From positions 1 to 52,218 of the forward strand of contig NZ_JAGIPX010000057.1 in the NCBI RefSeq assembly GCF_017814945.1: 52,218 bases of DNA. The letters run 5' to 3'. The notes under the pieces were generated by a model. The model was not told the DNA's origin, made no database searches, and worked only from the letters and a program-made list of their open reading frames with translations. The translations under genes and the position numbers were made by a program. Every line of letters starts with the position of its first letter. Positions within the stretch are counted from its first letter, which is position 1. Shown one piece after another: positions 15,701-25,357 of this stretch. This stretch comes from Paraburkholderia sp. LEh10. Lineage in GTDB: Bacteria > Pseudomonadota > Gammaproteobacteria > Burkholderiales > Burkholderiaceae.

Positions 15701-18700
15701 TCACGAAGCGACGGGCTGACCCGCCGCGCCCTTCGCGGGCGCGCCGAGCGCGCGCAGCGTTTCCTTGACGGTCGACACGCGCACCGCGAAGTCCGGGCTG
15801 CGCGTTTCGATGCGCAACTTGTCCTGGCCCGCGAGCTTGATGTGCTTGTGCTTCTGGACCATCTCGATGATCCGCATCGCGTCGATGGGCGGATTCGGGA
15901 TGAACTGCAAGCCGATCACAGCCTCGCCCGCGTCGATCTTCGAAATGCCGAGCGGCTTCGCGGCAAGACGCAGACGATGCGTTTCGACGAGCGCATGCGC
16001 TTGTGGCGGCATCTTGCCAAAGCGGTCGATCAGCTCTTCCTGAATGCCGTCGATCGAATCGTTGTGCTCGCAGTTCGCAAGCCGCTTGTACAGCGACAGA
16101 CGCTCCTGCACGTCGCCGCAATAGTCGGCGGGCAGGATAGCGGGCGTGTGCAGGTTGATCTCCGTCGTCGCCGCCAGAGGCGCCGTCAGGTCCGGCTCCT
16201 TGCCGTTCTTCAGCGCCTTCACCGCGTCGTTGAGCATGTCGGTGTAAAGCTGGAAGCCGATCTCGTGAATCTCGCCCGACTGCTTGTCGCCGAGCACCTC
16301 GCCCGTGCCGCGAATTTCGAGGTCGTGCATCGCGAGGTAAAAGCCCGCGCCGAGTTCCTCCATCTGCTGGATCGCCTCGAGCCGCCGCTGCGCCTGCTTC
16401 GTCAGACCCTGCGGATCGTGCACGAGCAGGTACGAATACGCCTGGTGATGCGAGCGGCCGACACGCCCGCGCAACTGATGCAGCTGCGCGAGGCCAAATT
16501 TGTCCGAGCGATGAATCAGGATCGTATTGGCGCTCGGCACGTCGATACCCGTTTCGATAATCGTCGTACAGAGCAGCACGTTTGCGCGCTGCGCGACGAA
16601 GTCGCGCATCACGCGTTCGAGCTCGCGTTCGTGCATCTGGCCGTGCGCGACCGCGATTCGCGCTTCCGGCACGAGCGCTTCGAGCATCTGGCGGCGGTTC
16701 TCGATGGTTTCGACTTCGTTGTGCAGGAAGTACACTTGGCCGCCGCGCTTCAGTTCGCGCAGCATCGCTTCGCGGATCACGCTGTCTTCCTCGCGGCGCA
16801 CGAAGGTCTTGATTGCCAGACGCTTTTGCGGGGCCGTCGCGATGACGGAGAAATCGCGCAGGCCTTCGAGCGCCATGCCGAGCGTGCGCGGAATCGGCGT
16901 CGCGGTGAGCGTCAGCACGTCGACTTCCGCGCGCAGCGCCTTGAGCGCTTCCTTCTGGCGCACGCCGAAGCGATGCTCCTCGTCGATGATGACGAGCCCG
17001 AGCCGCTTGAACTGCACATCCGACGACAGCAGCTTGTGCGTGCCGATCACGATGTCGACACTGCCTTCGTTGATCTGCTGGATCGCCGTGCTGACTTCCT
17101 TGCCCGTCTTGAAGCGCGACAGTTCGGCGATGCGCACGGGCCAGTCGGAGAAGCGGTCAGTGAAGGTCTGCGTGTGCTGTTCGGCGAGCAGCGTGGTTGG
17201 CGAGAGCAGCGCAACCTGCTTGCCGCCCATCACCGCGATGAACGCCGCGCGCAACGCGACTTCCGTCTTGCCGAAACCGACGTCGCCGCACACGAGGCGG
17301 TCCATCGGTTTGCCGCTCGTCATGTCGCCGATCACGGCGGCAATCGCGGCCGCCTGGTCGGGCGTTTCCTCGAAACCGAAGCTCTCCGCGAACTTCACAT
17401 AGTCGCGCGGATCGAGCTTGAACGCATGGCCTTCGCGCGCGGCGCGTCGGGCGTAGAGGTTCAGCAGCTCGGCCGCCGTGTCGCGGATCTGCTGCGCGGC
17501 CTTGCGCTTGGCCTTTTCCCACTGGCCGGAGCCGAGCGCGTGCAGCGGCGCGCTGTCGGGGTCCGCGCCGCTATAGCGCGAGATCACGTGCAGTTGCGCG
17601 ACGGGCACATAGAGCTTGCTGTCGCCCTGGTATTCGAGGTGCAGGAACTCGGTTTCGCCTTCGCCGAGATCCATCGTCACGAGGCCCATGTAGCGGCCGA
17701 TGCCGTGCTGCGAATGCACGACGGGATCGCCGACCTTCAGCTCCGACAGGTCGCGCACCATCGAATCGACATTGCTCGCCTGTTCCTGGCGGCGGCGTCC
17801 CGCACGGCGCGCGAGCGGCCCGTACAGCTCGGTTTCGGTGATGATGGCGACGCGCTCGCCTGGAATCGCGAAACCGTTTGCAAGGGGCGCGACGCCGAGC
17901 GCGAAACGCGCTTCGGAGTTCAGCCAGTCTTCGTAGCTGTCGGCGGAAGCGGGGCGCAGTTCGTTGTCCGCGAGCAGTTGGGCGATCGTCTCGCGCCGGC
18001 CCGCCGATTCGGCTGCGAACAGCACGCGGTTCGGCGTCGTGTCGAGATACGCGCGCAGCGCCGACACGGGGTCTTCCGCGTGGCGGTCGATCGCGAGATT
18101 CGGCAGCGGCAAGGCCCAGCCGCCGCCCGCGTTGACGGGCAGCGAGAGGCGGGCGAAGGGCTTGGCGAGCGTGAAGAAATCTTCGTCTGACAGGAACAGC
18201 CGCTGCGGTTCGAGAATCGGGCGGTCGCGGTCGTGCGACAGGAAGCTGTAGCGCTGCTTCGTATCCGCCGTGAAGCGCCGGATGGCCGCGTCCAGATCGC
18301 CGACGAAGGCCAGTTGCGCGCCTTCGGGCAAGTAATGAAAGAGCGTTGCCGTCTCGTCGAAGAAGAGGGGCAGATAGTATTCGATGCCCGCCGACGGCAC
18401 GCCGTTGCCGATGTCCTTGTAGATCGACGCGCGGCTCGGATCGCCTTCGAACACTTCGCGCCAGCGGCTGCGAAACGCGGTGCGCGCCGCCTCGTCGAAC
18501 GGAAACTCGCGTCCCGGCAACAGCCGCACGTCCTTCACGGGATAGAGGCTGCGTTGCGAGTCGGGATCGAATGCGCGGATCGAATCGACCTGATCGTCGA
18601 ACAGGTCGATCCGGTACGGCAGCGGCGAGCCCATCGGAAAGAGGTCGATCAGCGAGCCGCGCACGCAGTATTCGCCGGGGCGAACGACCTGGCTCACGTG

Positions 18701-19189
18701 CTCGTAGCCGGCGAGCGTCAGTTGCGCCTTGAGTTTTGCTTCGTCGAGCCGCTCGCCCTGGGAGAACGAAAACGTGTACGCGGCCATGAACGACGCAGGC
18801 GGCATCCGGTAGAGGGCCGTCGTCGCGGGCACGAGCAGGATGTCGCAGCGGCCTTCGCCGAGATCGTGCAGCGTCGCGAGCCGCTCGGACACGAGATCCT
18901 GGTGCGGCGAGAACGAGTCGTAGGGCAGCGTCTCCCAGTCGGGCAGGACGCGCACGCGCGCATCCGGCGCGAAGAACGCGAGCTCCTGCGACAGCCGCTG
19001 CGCATCGACGGCGCTTGCGCAGACCACGGCGAGCAAGGGCACCTGCCGCCTGTACGCGAGGTGATAGCGCGCGATCAGCAGCGCGTCGGACGAACCATGC
19101 GTGCCGTCGAAAACGAAACGCTGACCGGCTTTGACCAGCGCGACGGGCGTGGGAGAGGGGGACTGCATGGATGCGGCGATGTCGGGCAT
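15701..19189 (-). CDS. mfd: Transcription-repair coupling factor Mfd
   Basis: Encodes about 1162 residues, close to the usual 1150. ATG 19189 (MPDIAASMQS) is preferred; a TTG at 19219 and an ATG at 19168 are alternatives, none with a strong binding site. Mfd displaces stalled RNA polymerase and recruits UvrA. The N-terminal UvrB-like module (DGTHGSSDALLIARYHLAY; later LPDWETLPYDSFSPHQD) is followed by the polymerase-interaction domain (LKVGDPVVHSQHGIGRYMGL) and a RecG-like translocase: Walker A GDVGFGKTEVA near residue 635, DEEHRFGVRQKE, TATPIPRT, and RGRVGRSHHQAYSY. The C-terminal TRCF domain is complete. It is divergent from ispD and followed closely by the M20-like gene. Confidence 0.97.
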   Translation of the reverse strand: MPDIAASMQSPSPTPVALVKAGQRFVFDGTHGSSDALLIARYHLAYRRQVPLLAVVCASAVDAQRLSQELAFFAPDARVRVLPDWETLPYDSFSPHQDLVSERLATLHDLGEGRCDILLVPATTALYRMPPASFMAAYTFSFSQGERLDEAKLKAQLTLAGYEHVSQVVRPGEYCVRGSLIDLFPMGSPLPYRIDLFDDQVDSIRAFDPDSQRSLYPVKDVRLLPGREFPFDEAARTAFRSRWREVFEGDPSRASIYKDIGNGVPSAGIEYYLPLFFDETATLFHYLPEGAQLAFVGDLDAAIRRFTADTKQRYSFLSHDRDRPILEPQRLFLSDEDFFTLAKPFARLSLPVNAGGGWALPLPNLAIDRHAEDPVSALRAYLDTTPNRVLFAAESAGRRETIAQLLADNELRPASADSYEDWLNSEARFALGVAPLANGFAIPGERVAIITETELYGPLARRAGRRRQEQASNVDSMVRDLSELKVGDPVVHSQHGIGRYMGLVTMDLGEGETEFLHLEYQGDSKLYVPVAQLHVISRYSGADPDSAPLHALGSGQWEKAKRKAAQQIRDTAAELLNLYARRAAREGHAFKLDPRDYVKFAESFGFEETPDQAAAIAAVIGDMTSGKPMDRLVCGDVGFGKTEVALRAAFIAVMGGKQVALLSPTTLLAEQHTQTFTDRFSDWPVRIAELSRFKTGKEVSTAIQQINEGSVDIVIGTHKLLSSDVQFKRLGLVIIDEEHRFGVRQKEALKALRAEVDVLTLTATPIPRTLGMALEGLRDFSVIATAPQKRLAIKTFVRREEDSVIREAMLRELKRGGQVYFLHNEVETIENRRQMLEALVPEARIAVAHGQMHERELERVMRDFVAQRANVLLCTTIIETGIDVPSANTILIHRSDKFGLAQLHQLRGRVGRSHHQAYSYLLVHDPQGLTKQAQRRLEAIQQMEELGAGFYLAMHDLEIRGTGEVLGDKQSGEIHEIGFQLYTDMLNDAVKALKNGKEPDLTAPLAATTEINLHTPAILPADYCGDVQERLSLYKRLANCEHNDSIDGIQEELIDRFGKMPPQAHALVETHRLRLAAKPLGISKIDAGEAVIGLQFIPNPPIDAMRIIEMVQKHKHIKLAGQDKLRIETRSPDFAVRVSTVKETLRALGAPAKGAAGQPVAS

Positions 19190-19413
19190 AAACGGGAAAC
19201 GGCCTTTGGGTGACGCCAATGAACGACCAGCTAACGATCAGGCAATGCGAAAGCGCAAAGCGAATGGGCAACAAAAACGTGTAAAGCGAACGATCGACCA
19301 CTGACACGCAACACGTGCCGCCAATGAACGGCCGCGGCGGACGCCTCGGTGGGCCGGTCGCTGGCGGCTCGCGAGCGGCAAGTTTACGCGTGCCGGGGCT
19401 CGCGTGCCGAAGA

Positions 19414-19426
19414 CCTATTATAAAAT
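19414..19426 (+). promoter_or_regulatory. Candidate -10 element for ispD-ispF
   Basis: CCTATTATAAAAT is an AT-rich island in otherwise GC-rich sequence, 36 bp before the ispD GTG. It contains TATTAT and TATAAA. No good -35 hexamer is visible at 17 bp, so this is a weak call. Confidence 0.35.
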
Positions 19427-19461
19427 CCGTCCTTCACTTTGACCTGCACCGTGCTCTTTCC

Positions 19462-20172
19462 GTGACTTCCCGCCTGTTTGCCCTGATTCCCTGCGCCGGC
19501 ACCGGCAGCCGTTCCGGCGCGAAGATGCCCAAGCAATATCGAACTGTCGCGGGCCGCGACATGCTGCATTATTCGCTCGCCGCGTTCGACGCATGCAGTG
19601 AATTCGCGCAGACCCTCGTCGTGATCGCGCCCGACGACCAGCACTTCGACGCGCGCCGCTTCGCGGGCCTGCGCTTCGCGGTGCGGCGTTGCGGCGGGGC
19701 GACGCGGCAGGCGTCGGTGCTGAACGGGCTGCATGCGCTGGCCGAGTTCGGTGCGCACGACAGCGACTGGGTGCTGGTGCACGACGCCGCGCGTCCCGGC
19801 ATCACGCCCGCGCTGATCCGCGCGCTGGTCGGCGCGCTGAAGGACGACGCCGTCGGCGGCATCATGGCGCTGCCCGTTGCCGATACGCTCAAGCGCGTGA
19901 CGCCCGGCACCGATAACCGCATCGATCACACCGAGCCGCGCGACGGCCTGTGGCAGGCGCAGACGCCGCAGATGTTCCGTATCGGCATGCTGCGCGAGGC
20001 GATCCTGCGCGCGCAAGGCGACGGCCACGATCTCACCGACGAAGCGAGCGCGATCGAATGGTGCGGTCATGCACCGAAACTGGTTCAAGGCAGCCTGCGC
20101 AACTTCAAGGTCACGTACCCCGAGGACTTCGATCTGGCCGAAGCGATTCTCGCGCGCGGCGCGGCGGGCTAA
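19462..20172 (+). CDS. ispD: 2-C-methyl-D-erythritol 4-phosphate cytidylyltransferase IspD
   Basis: Encodes 236 residues from GTG 19462, chosen because the protein then begins MTSRLFALIPCAGTGSRSG, the normal family N-terminus; sequence upstream in frame has no similarity. It transfers CMP from CTP to MEP in the non-mevalonate isoprenoid pathway. Arg17 and Lys24 in the CTP-binding loop (AGTGSRSGAKMPKQY), GGATRQASVLNGL, VLVHDAARPG with Asp108, PVADTLKR and WQAQTPQMF are all present. It lies 103 bp upstream of ispF, which carries out a later step of the pathway; the two are usually paired and probably share a transcript. Confidence 0.96.
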   Translation: MTSRLFALIPCAGTGSRSGAKMPKQYRTVAGRDMLHYSLAAFDACSEFAQTLVVIAPDDQHFDARRFAGLRFAVRRCGGATRQASVLNGLHALAEFGAHDSDWVLVHDAARPGITPALIRALVGALKDDAVGGIMALPVADTLKRVTPGTDNRIDHTEPRDGLWQAQTPQMFRIGMLREAILRAQGDGHDLTDEASAIEWCGHAPKLVQGSLRNFKVTYPEDFDLAEAILARGAAG

Positions 20173-20275
20173 CGGCTCATCTAGCGGCTCACTGCGGCCC
20201 ACTGCGGGCTCACCGCCCTGACGCGCGCCCGACGGTCACCACAACGCTTTCACGCAACAACGGAACTTCACGCAT

Positions 20276-20755
20276 ATGGATTTGAGAATCGGACAAGGCT
20301 ATGACGTTCACGCACTGGTGCCGGGACGCCCGCTGATCATCGGCGGCGTGACGATTCCGTACGAGCGCGGGCTGCTCGGCCATTCGGATGCCGACGTGCT
20401 GCTGCACGCGATCACCGACGCGCTGTTCGGCGCCGCCGCGCTCGGCGATATCGGCCGTCATTTTCCGGACACCGCGACGGAATTCAAAGGCGCGAACAGC
20501 CGCGTGCTGCTGCGCGAATGCGCGGCGCGCATCGCGAAGGCGGGCTTCACGATCCAGAACGTCGATAGCACGGTGATCGCGCAGGCACCGAAGCTCGCAC
20601 CGCATATCGACGGCATGCGCGCGAACATTGCCGAAGACCTTGGCCTGCCCATCGATCGCGTCAACGTGAAGGCGAAGACCAATGAAAAGCTCGGCTATCT
20701 CGGACGAGGCGAGGGCATCGAAGCGCAAGCTGCCGTCCTGCTGCTGCGCGGCTGA
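20276..20755 (+). CDS. ispF: 2-C-methyl-D-erythritol 2,4-cyclodiphosphate synthase IspF
   Basis: Encodes 159 residues, the standard length. It cyclises CDP-ME 2-phosphate to MEcPP with release of CMP. Metal ligands Asp10 and His12 (GYDVHAL) and His44 (DVLLHAITDA) are present, with the LLGHSDAD loop, FPDT, and the C-terminal KAKTNEKLGYLGRGEGIEAQA signature. Homotrimer in known structures. Follows ispD on the same strand. Confidence 0.97.
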   Translation: MDLRIGQGYDVHALVPGRPLIIGGVTIPYERGLLGHSDADVLLHAITDALFGAAALGDIGRHFPDTATEFKGANSRVLLRECAARIAKAGFTIQNVDSTVIAQAPKLAPHIDGMRANIAEDLGLPIDRVNVKAKTNEKLGYLGRGEGIEAQAAVLLLRG

Positions 20756-21143
20756 ATGGGCTTTTGCAATGCGGGTCATTTTTGCCTGAGCCGCGCGCGC
20801 CCGAGCCTGCGAGCATGACCGATTCCCGGATTCCATCGATGGGCGCGCACTAAAAAACTCGACGTGTGCCGTCGCGCGTTTTTGTCGATATATGCGCTCA
20901 TCGTGGACCGCATGAAGTCGAGCGGACAGGCAATCACGGCGGTTGACGACCTCGTCAAGCGTGCGGCGCATCCAGGACAACCGGGTCGTGTAAGAGGTCT
21001 CAACGGGCTCAGGGCGATGGCCGTCGTGCTGGCGCTGCGTTCGCAAACGAAAAGGAACCAGACGAGCCTGGCCAAACATCAGCGTCGAACAACCAAACGC
21101 CACGCAGCGCGTGGCGTTGGCTCAAGCGCGAAACGCGCGCGGC
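20756..21143. other. Gene-poor stretch between ispF and ahpD
   Basis: No complete gene is seen. A plus-strand frame at 20996-21037 reads GLNGLRAMAVVLAL, which resembles the first membrane segment of acyltransferase-3 (OafA-type) proteins, but no similar sequence follows. A hairpin lies at 21096-21118 next to the ahpD stop. Confidence 0.45.
21096..21118 (-). terminator. Hairpin downstream of ahpD
   Basis: AACGCCACGC, loop AGC, GCGTGGCGTT: a perfect 10-bp stem 26 bases beyond the ahpD stop codon. The run following it on the minus strand is T/G-rich rather than pure T. Confidence 0.6.
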
Positions 21144-21668
21144 TTACTTGCCTTCCGCGACGATTACTTGCGCTGCCGCGTTGATCACCGACGCAATGCG
21201 GCCGACGTCACGCAGTTGCGTCGAACTCATGCCTTCGTTGATCAGCGTATCGAAGTGCGACTTCACGCAGAAATGGCACTTGCCGATGATCGATGCGGCA
21301 AGCGCATACATCTCGAAGCGGCGCTTGTCGACGCCGCCGTGCGAGGCATACGCGTTCATCCGCAAACCCGCGGGCTGCGTTTTCAGATCGGCGTTGTCCG
21401 CCATTTCGAGGTACGGATACCAGACGTTGTTCATGCCCATCAGCGCGGCAGCCGTCAGCGCGCCGTTGACTTCTTCCGGCGACAAAACGCCCGCTTCACG
21501 GATCGCCGCAATGATCTTCGGGCTCTTCGCAGCGAATGCCGCGGCGAGCGCGACGCCGACGGCATCGTTGCCCTCGAGCGACGAGCGCGCAATCGTGCCG
21601 TCCAGATTCAGGCGAATGTCCTTCGCGTAGTCGGGGATCCATTCCTTAATCGCTGCAATGAATTCCAT
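21144..21668 (-). CDS. ahpD: Alkyl hydroperoxide reductase AhpD
   Basis: Encodes 174 residues. GGAG eight bases upstream supports the start. It is an all-helical carboxymuconolactone-decarboxylase-fold protein whose CxxC pair (Cys131 and Cys134 in GKCHFCVKSH) with His138 forms the redox centre. In mycobacteria AhpD recycles AhpC with dihydrolipoamide-derived electrons; here the role is inferred from adjacency to ahpC. It lies downstream of ahpC beyond a terminator-like hairpin, so it may be expressed by read-through or separately. Confidence 0.94.
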   Translation of the reverse strand: MEFIAAIKEWIPDYAKDIRLNLDGTIARSSLEGNDAVGVALAAAFAAKSPKIIAAIREAGVLSPEEVNGALTAAALMGMNNVWYPYLEMADNADLKTQPAGLRMNAYASHGGVDKRRFEMYALAASIIGKCHFCVKSHFDTLINEGMSSTQLRDVGRIASVINAAAQVIVAEGK

Positions 21669-21691
21669 TGATATCTCCTATCATTTCGCCG

Positions 21692-21731
21692 ATAAAAAAG
21701 CCCGCTGGCCTTTTCAAGCTTAGCGGGCTTT
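21692..21731 (-). terminator. Intrinsic terminator between ahpC and ahpD
   Basis: On the minus strand AAAGCCCGCT pairs with AGCGGGCTTT across a 15-base loop and is followed by a run of T. It starts just after the ahpC stop, so it should reduce transcription into ahpD. Confidence 0.8.
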
Positions 21732-21744
21732 GGGCCGCACGGAC

Positions 21745-22293
<549 letters not shown>

Positions 22294-22435
22294 GCGGTTA
22301 CTCCTTGAGAAATGGCAAATGAGATTCGAAAAACAACCTGCTCAAACTACCTGCTGGCTGTAACGAACGCGTTACACAACCGAAACTATAACTCTATTAG
22401 TCAATCGCATCAATAGTTTTTGCCTAACGATGTGA

Positions 22436-22472
22436 ATAGATTTTCTCGAATGCATCGATAGTTCAGTTTTGG
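22436..22472 (-). promoter_or_regulatory. Possible OxyR site upstream of ahpC
   Basis: Two ATAGnT elements (22436 and 22458) lie exactly 22 bp apart, the spacing of OxyR half-sites; the matching CTAT elements are poor. Further ATAG (22413) and CTAT (22386, 22394) motifs are nearby in an AT-rich stretch. The site is about 145 bp upstream of the ahpC start. The assignment relies on the known link of OxyR with ahpC and is weak. Confidence 0.3.
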
Positions 22473-22565
22473 AGGAATCGTGTTTGCACGGAACGGGGAA
22501 TAGATTGCCCAAAAATGCAGCAACCCTAAATGGGCGCAGGACGCCGTGACCGGCCTTCACCTGGC

Positions 22566-23987
22566 TCAGAGGCTCTTGGCGAGCGGAAACTCGATCGTCA
22601 CTTCGAGACCCGGCAGCGGCGTGCGGTTACGCAGCCGCAGCGCACCGCGATACCGGCCGACGAGCCGCTGCACGATCGCCATGCCGAGACCCGTTCCGTT
22701 CGCTTGCGTGCGCGCCGAGTTGACGCGGTAGAACGGGCGAGTGACGAGCGCGAGCTGGTCTTCCGGTATGCCCGGACCTTCATCGACGACCGACAGCTCG
22801 ACCCGCGAATGCGACACTCGCGTCTCAAGAATGACATGCGGAATGCCGTCGGATTCGGAAAGGCCGTATTTGCGCGCGTTCTCGATCAGATTACCGACGA
22901 CTCGCCGGATATCCGTCTCGTCTGCCTCGATGACGGCAGACGGCGCAAGCCGGGTGACCAGCCGCATGCCGTCCTCGCTCGACATACGCGCAGCCAGTTC
23001 TCCTGCGATCACCGAAAGGTCGACAGGTTCCGGATTTCTCTGAACCGGGCGTGCGTAATCAAGGAAGCGCCCGATAATCATGTCCATCTGTTCGATGTCG
23101 TCGATCATTGCGTCCTTGGTCGCCTGATCCGAAGGGCTCATCTCCGTTTCCAGACGCAGGCGAGCAAGCGGCGTGCGCAAGTCGTGCGAGATGCCGGCAA
23201 GCATCAGCGCGCGGTCGGCTTCGAGTTGCTCCAGGTCCTGCACCATCTGGTTGAAGCTTCGGTTGGTTTCGGCGGCCACTCCCATGCCGCGCTCGGGCAG
23301 CTTCTCGGGCGCCTGGCCGGAGCCGACCTTGCGCGCGGCCATCGCGAGCCGCGCGAACGGCCGGTTCACGAGGCTCGTGATGAACGCCGCGCCGAACAGC
23401 GATAGCGCGAGCGCAAAAATGCCCCAGCCGGCCCATTGCAGGCCCGTTACGCTATCGAGCTGATCGCGGTCGAGCGCGACCCAGTAATCGTCATCGTCAA
23501 TCTTGAAACTGATCCACACGCCGGGAATGTCGTTGACCGACTGCGCGATGATCGTGTCGTCGCCAAGACGCCCGCGAATGTCGTGCTCGATGAGCCGGTT
23601 CAACGACTCGTCGGGTTGGAGCTTGTACTTGTCGGTGGTTTCGCGCGGATACACGCGCACGCCCTCGTTGCTCTCCAGATCCTGCAGCAGCGCGCGCCGC
23701 AAGTCGGGATCGGAATAGAGAAGGGCGGTGCGCGTGAGCTTCACGATCGCGACGAGTTGCAGCGCGACGCGCTGCGCGCGCGGCTCGCGCTCGATCACGC
23801 GAAAGCTCTGGAACCATGCGGCGAGGCTGACCGCGATCAACAGCGCAATCAGCAGAAACGTACGCCAGAACAGGCCTCCGAACGCGAGCGTCAGGAGGCG
23901 CCGGTCGATCCGCATGCGGCCATCGTGTCGACGAGGAGAAGCAACCGCAACGGCAGGCTTAGGCTGCACCGTCTGGGATGAAGACAT
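22566..23987 (-). CDS. envZ: EnvZ-type osmosensor histidine kinase
   Basis: Encodes 473 residues. Start 23987 overlaps the end of ompR by 29 bases, and a G-rich stretch precedes it; ATG 23915 is an alternative. TM1 about 41-62, a periplasmic domain about 63-184 (YSDPDLRRALLQDLESNEGVRV), TM2 about 185-207, HAMP about 208-260, then HisKA with MLAGISHDLRTPLARLRLE (His268) and an ATPase domain with NLIENARKYG, DEGPGIPEDQ and GTGLGMAIVQRL. The HDLRTPL motif and domain order match EnvZ, which controls OmpR phosphorylation in response to osmolarity. The overlap with ompR supports translational coupling. Confidence 0.92.
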   Translation of the reverse strand: MSSSQTVQPKPAVAVASPRRHDGRMRIDRRLLTLAFGGLFWRTFLLIALLIAVSLAAWFQSFRVIEREPRAQRVALQLVAIVKLTRTALLYSDPDLRRALLQDLESNEGVRVYPRETTDKYKLQPDESLNRLIEHDIRGRLGDDTIIAQSVNDIPGVWISFKIDDDDYWVALDRDQLDSVTGLQWAGWGIFALALSLFGAAFITSLVNRPFARLAMAARKVGSGQAPEKLPERGMGVAAETNRSFNQMVQDLEQLEADRALMLAGISHDLRTPLARLRLETEMSPSDQATKDAMIDDIEQMDMIIGRFLDYARPVQRNPEPVDLSVIAGELAARMSSEDGMRLVTRLAPSAVIEADETDIRRVVGNLIENARKYGLSESDGIPHVILETRVSHSRVELSVVDEGPGIPEDQLALVTRPFYRVNSARTQANGTGLGMAIVQRLVGRYRGALRLRNRTPLPGLEVTIEFPLAKSL

Positions 23988-24684
23988 AGCCCAGCCCCCA
24001 GACTGTCTGGATGAAACGCGGGCTGCCCGGATCGGGCTCGATCAGCTTGCGCAGACGCGAGATCTGCACATCGAGGCTGCGGTCGAACACTTCATATTCG
24101 CGGCCGCGCGCAAGTTCCATCAACTTTTCGCGCGACAGAGGCTGACGCGGATGACGCGCGAACACCTTCAGCACCGAAAACTCGCCCGTGGTCAACGGGA
24201 TTTCCTGGCCAGCCTTGGTGAGCGTGCGCGTCGCGAGATTCAAAGCGAACTCGCCGAATTCGAAGACTTCCGAAGTCTCCGACGGCGCCCCCGGCAACTC
24301 GGACGGCGACTGGCGGCGCAGCACCGCATGAATGCGCGCGACGAGCTCGCGCGGATTGAATGGCTTCGGCAGATAGTCGTCGGCGCCCATTTCGAGGCCG
24401 ACGATGCGATCGACATCTTCACCCTTTGCGGTGAGCATGATGATCGGCGTGCGATCGTTGCTGCCACGCAGGCGGCGGCAGATGGAGAGGCCGTCTTCAC
24501 CCGGCAGCATCAGATCGAGCACCAGCAGGTCGAAACGTTCGCGCACCCACAGCTTGTTCATCGAGGGCGCGTTTTCAGCGACATAAACGTTGAAGCCCTG
24601 CTCGCCGAGATAACGGCGCAGCAGATCGCGCAGACGCGGGTCGTCATCGACGACGAGGATTTTCGAAGGGTTTTTGGTTTCCAT
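23959..24684 (-). CDS. ompR: OmpR-family response regulator
   Basis: Encodes 241 residues from ATG 24684 (METKNPSK); ATG 24693 is nine bases upstream and also possible. Receiver: DDD pocket at 13-15, phospho-acceptor Asp57 (LLVLDLMLPGEDG), Lys107 (YLPKPFNPREL). The winged-helix DNA-binding domain (about 140-237) has LTTGEFSVLKVFARHPRQPLSREKL and DVQISRLRKLIEPDP, followed by IQTVWGLGYVF. It is very close to enteric OmpR, a regulator of porin and envelope genes; targets here are not visible. The gene is first in the minus-strand pair and diverges from the small secreted protein gene. Confidence 0.94.
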   Translation of the reverse strand: METKNPSKILVVDDDPRLRDLLRRYLGEQGFNVYVAENAPSMNKLWVRERFDLLVLDLMLPGEDGLSICRRLRGSNDRTPIIMLTAKGEDVDRIVGLEMGADDYLPKPFNPRELVARIHAVLRRQSPSELPGAPSETSEVFEFGEFALNLATRTLTKAGQEIPLTTGEFSVLKVFARHPRQPLSREKLMELARGREYEVFDRSLDVQISRLRKLIEPDPGSPRFIQTVWGLGYVFIPDGAA

Positions 24685-24737
24685 GCTCGGCATCTTAGCG
24701 CGATTAGAAAGGGGTGCGCGTTTGCACCAATTAAGAC

Positions 24738-24752
24738 GTAACAGTCCGTTAC
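24738..24752. promoter_or_regulatory. Inverted repeat in the ompR upstream region
   Basis: GTAAC-AGTCC-GTTAC, 54 bp upstream of the ompR start, in the AT-richer divergent region. It could be an operator half-site pair or part of a promoter; no specific binding protein can be named. Confidence 0.3.
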
Positions 24753-24921
24753 AAAATTTACCCGGCCTGTGGCACGGCGTAAAGCCTTGGCGCTTACACT
24801 CCTTTACTGTTTGCGCCAGTTCGGTAGATACTTCACTCGAATAAAGCTCTCGCACCGGTCTCAAGCCGGAGTCAATACACGTATCTGAGGTTGCCGGTTG
24901 TCGCGCCACGAAGGGAACAAG

Positions 24922-25257
24922 ATGAAGGGAGGGGTCTGGCCGAAGATGCGCCTGAGCGTGATCGCGGTAGCCGTTGCGATCGTGTTCGCGAGCGCGCTGG
25001 GCCCGAACTCCGCTTTTGCCGATTCCTCCACGGAACGCAACACCGACACGCGCTCACCCCAGCATCCTCACTCGCGCTCGGCACGGCAGCCACACAATCC
25101 CAGCGCCGACCGCCCCGCGTCCGATGCGATCATGCGCACGACTGCCGTGCCGCCCGATCTTGACCAGCGCCGACGCGACGGGCACATGACGCCGGAAGAG
25201 CGCCGTCTGCTGCGGCAGCATATCGAAGACGCCGTTCGCGAACTGTACAAACGCTGA
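24922..25257 (+). CDS. Small secreted protein of unknown function
   Basis: Encodes 111 residues. ATG 24922 has GAAGGGA seven bases upstream; an upstream start (24898) lacks one. A signal peptide (about 1-33) with core VIAVAVAIVFASALG ends at NSAFA. The mature protein is hydrophilic and disordered-looking (Ser, His, Pro, Arg, Gln about 35-70) and ends in DGHMTPEERRLLRQHIEDAV, a short amphipathic helix. Similar PEERRxLRxxIxxA helices end many small exported beta-proteobacterial proteins, but no function is known to me. It diverges from ompR and is followed 100 bp later by the Tat-exported DUF1501 gene. Confidence 0.8.
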   Translation: MKGGVWPKMRLSVIAVAVAIVFASALGPNSAFADSSTERNTDTRSPQHPHSRSARQPHNPSADRPASDAIMRTTAVPPDLDQRRRDGHMTPEERRLLRQHIEDAVRELYKR

Positions 25258-25357
25258 CGCTTTGGCAGTTCCACATGCCGGACGGCGATCCATGTTGGGC
25301 CGTAAGGGCTGCGTTTTCATTTGGCGGCAGATTGCGGGCACATCCAGTGAGGCGCAC

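Noticed and set aside
15596..18190. 864-codon plus-strand ORF opposite mfd
   Set aside because: The minus frame contains all Mfd motifs; the plus frame has no recognisable domain.
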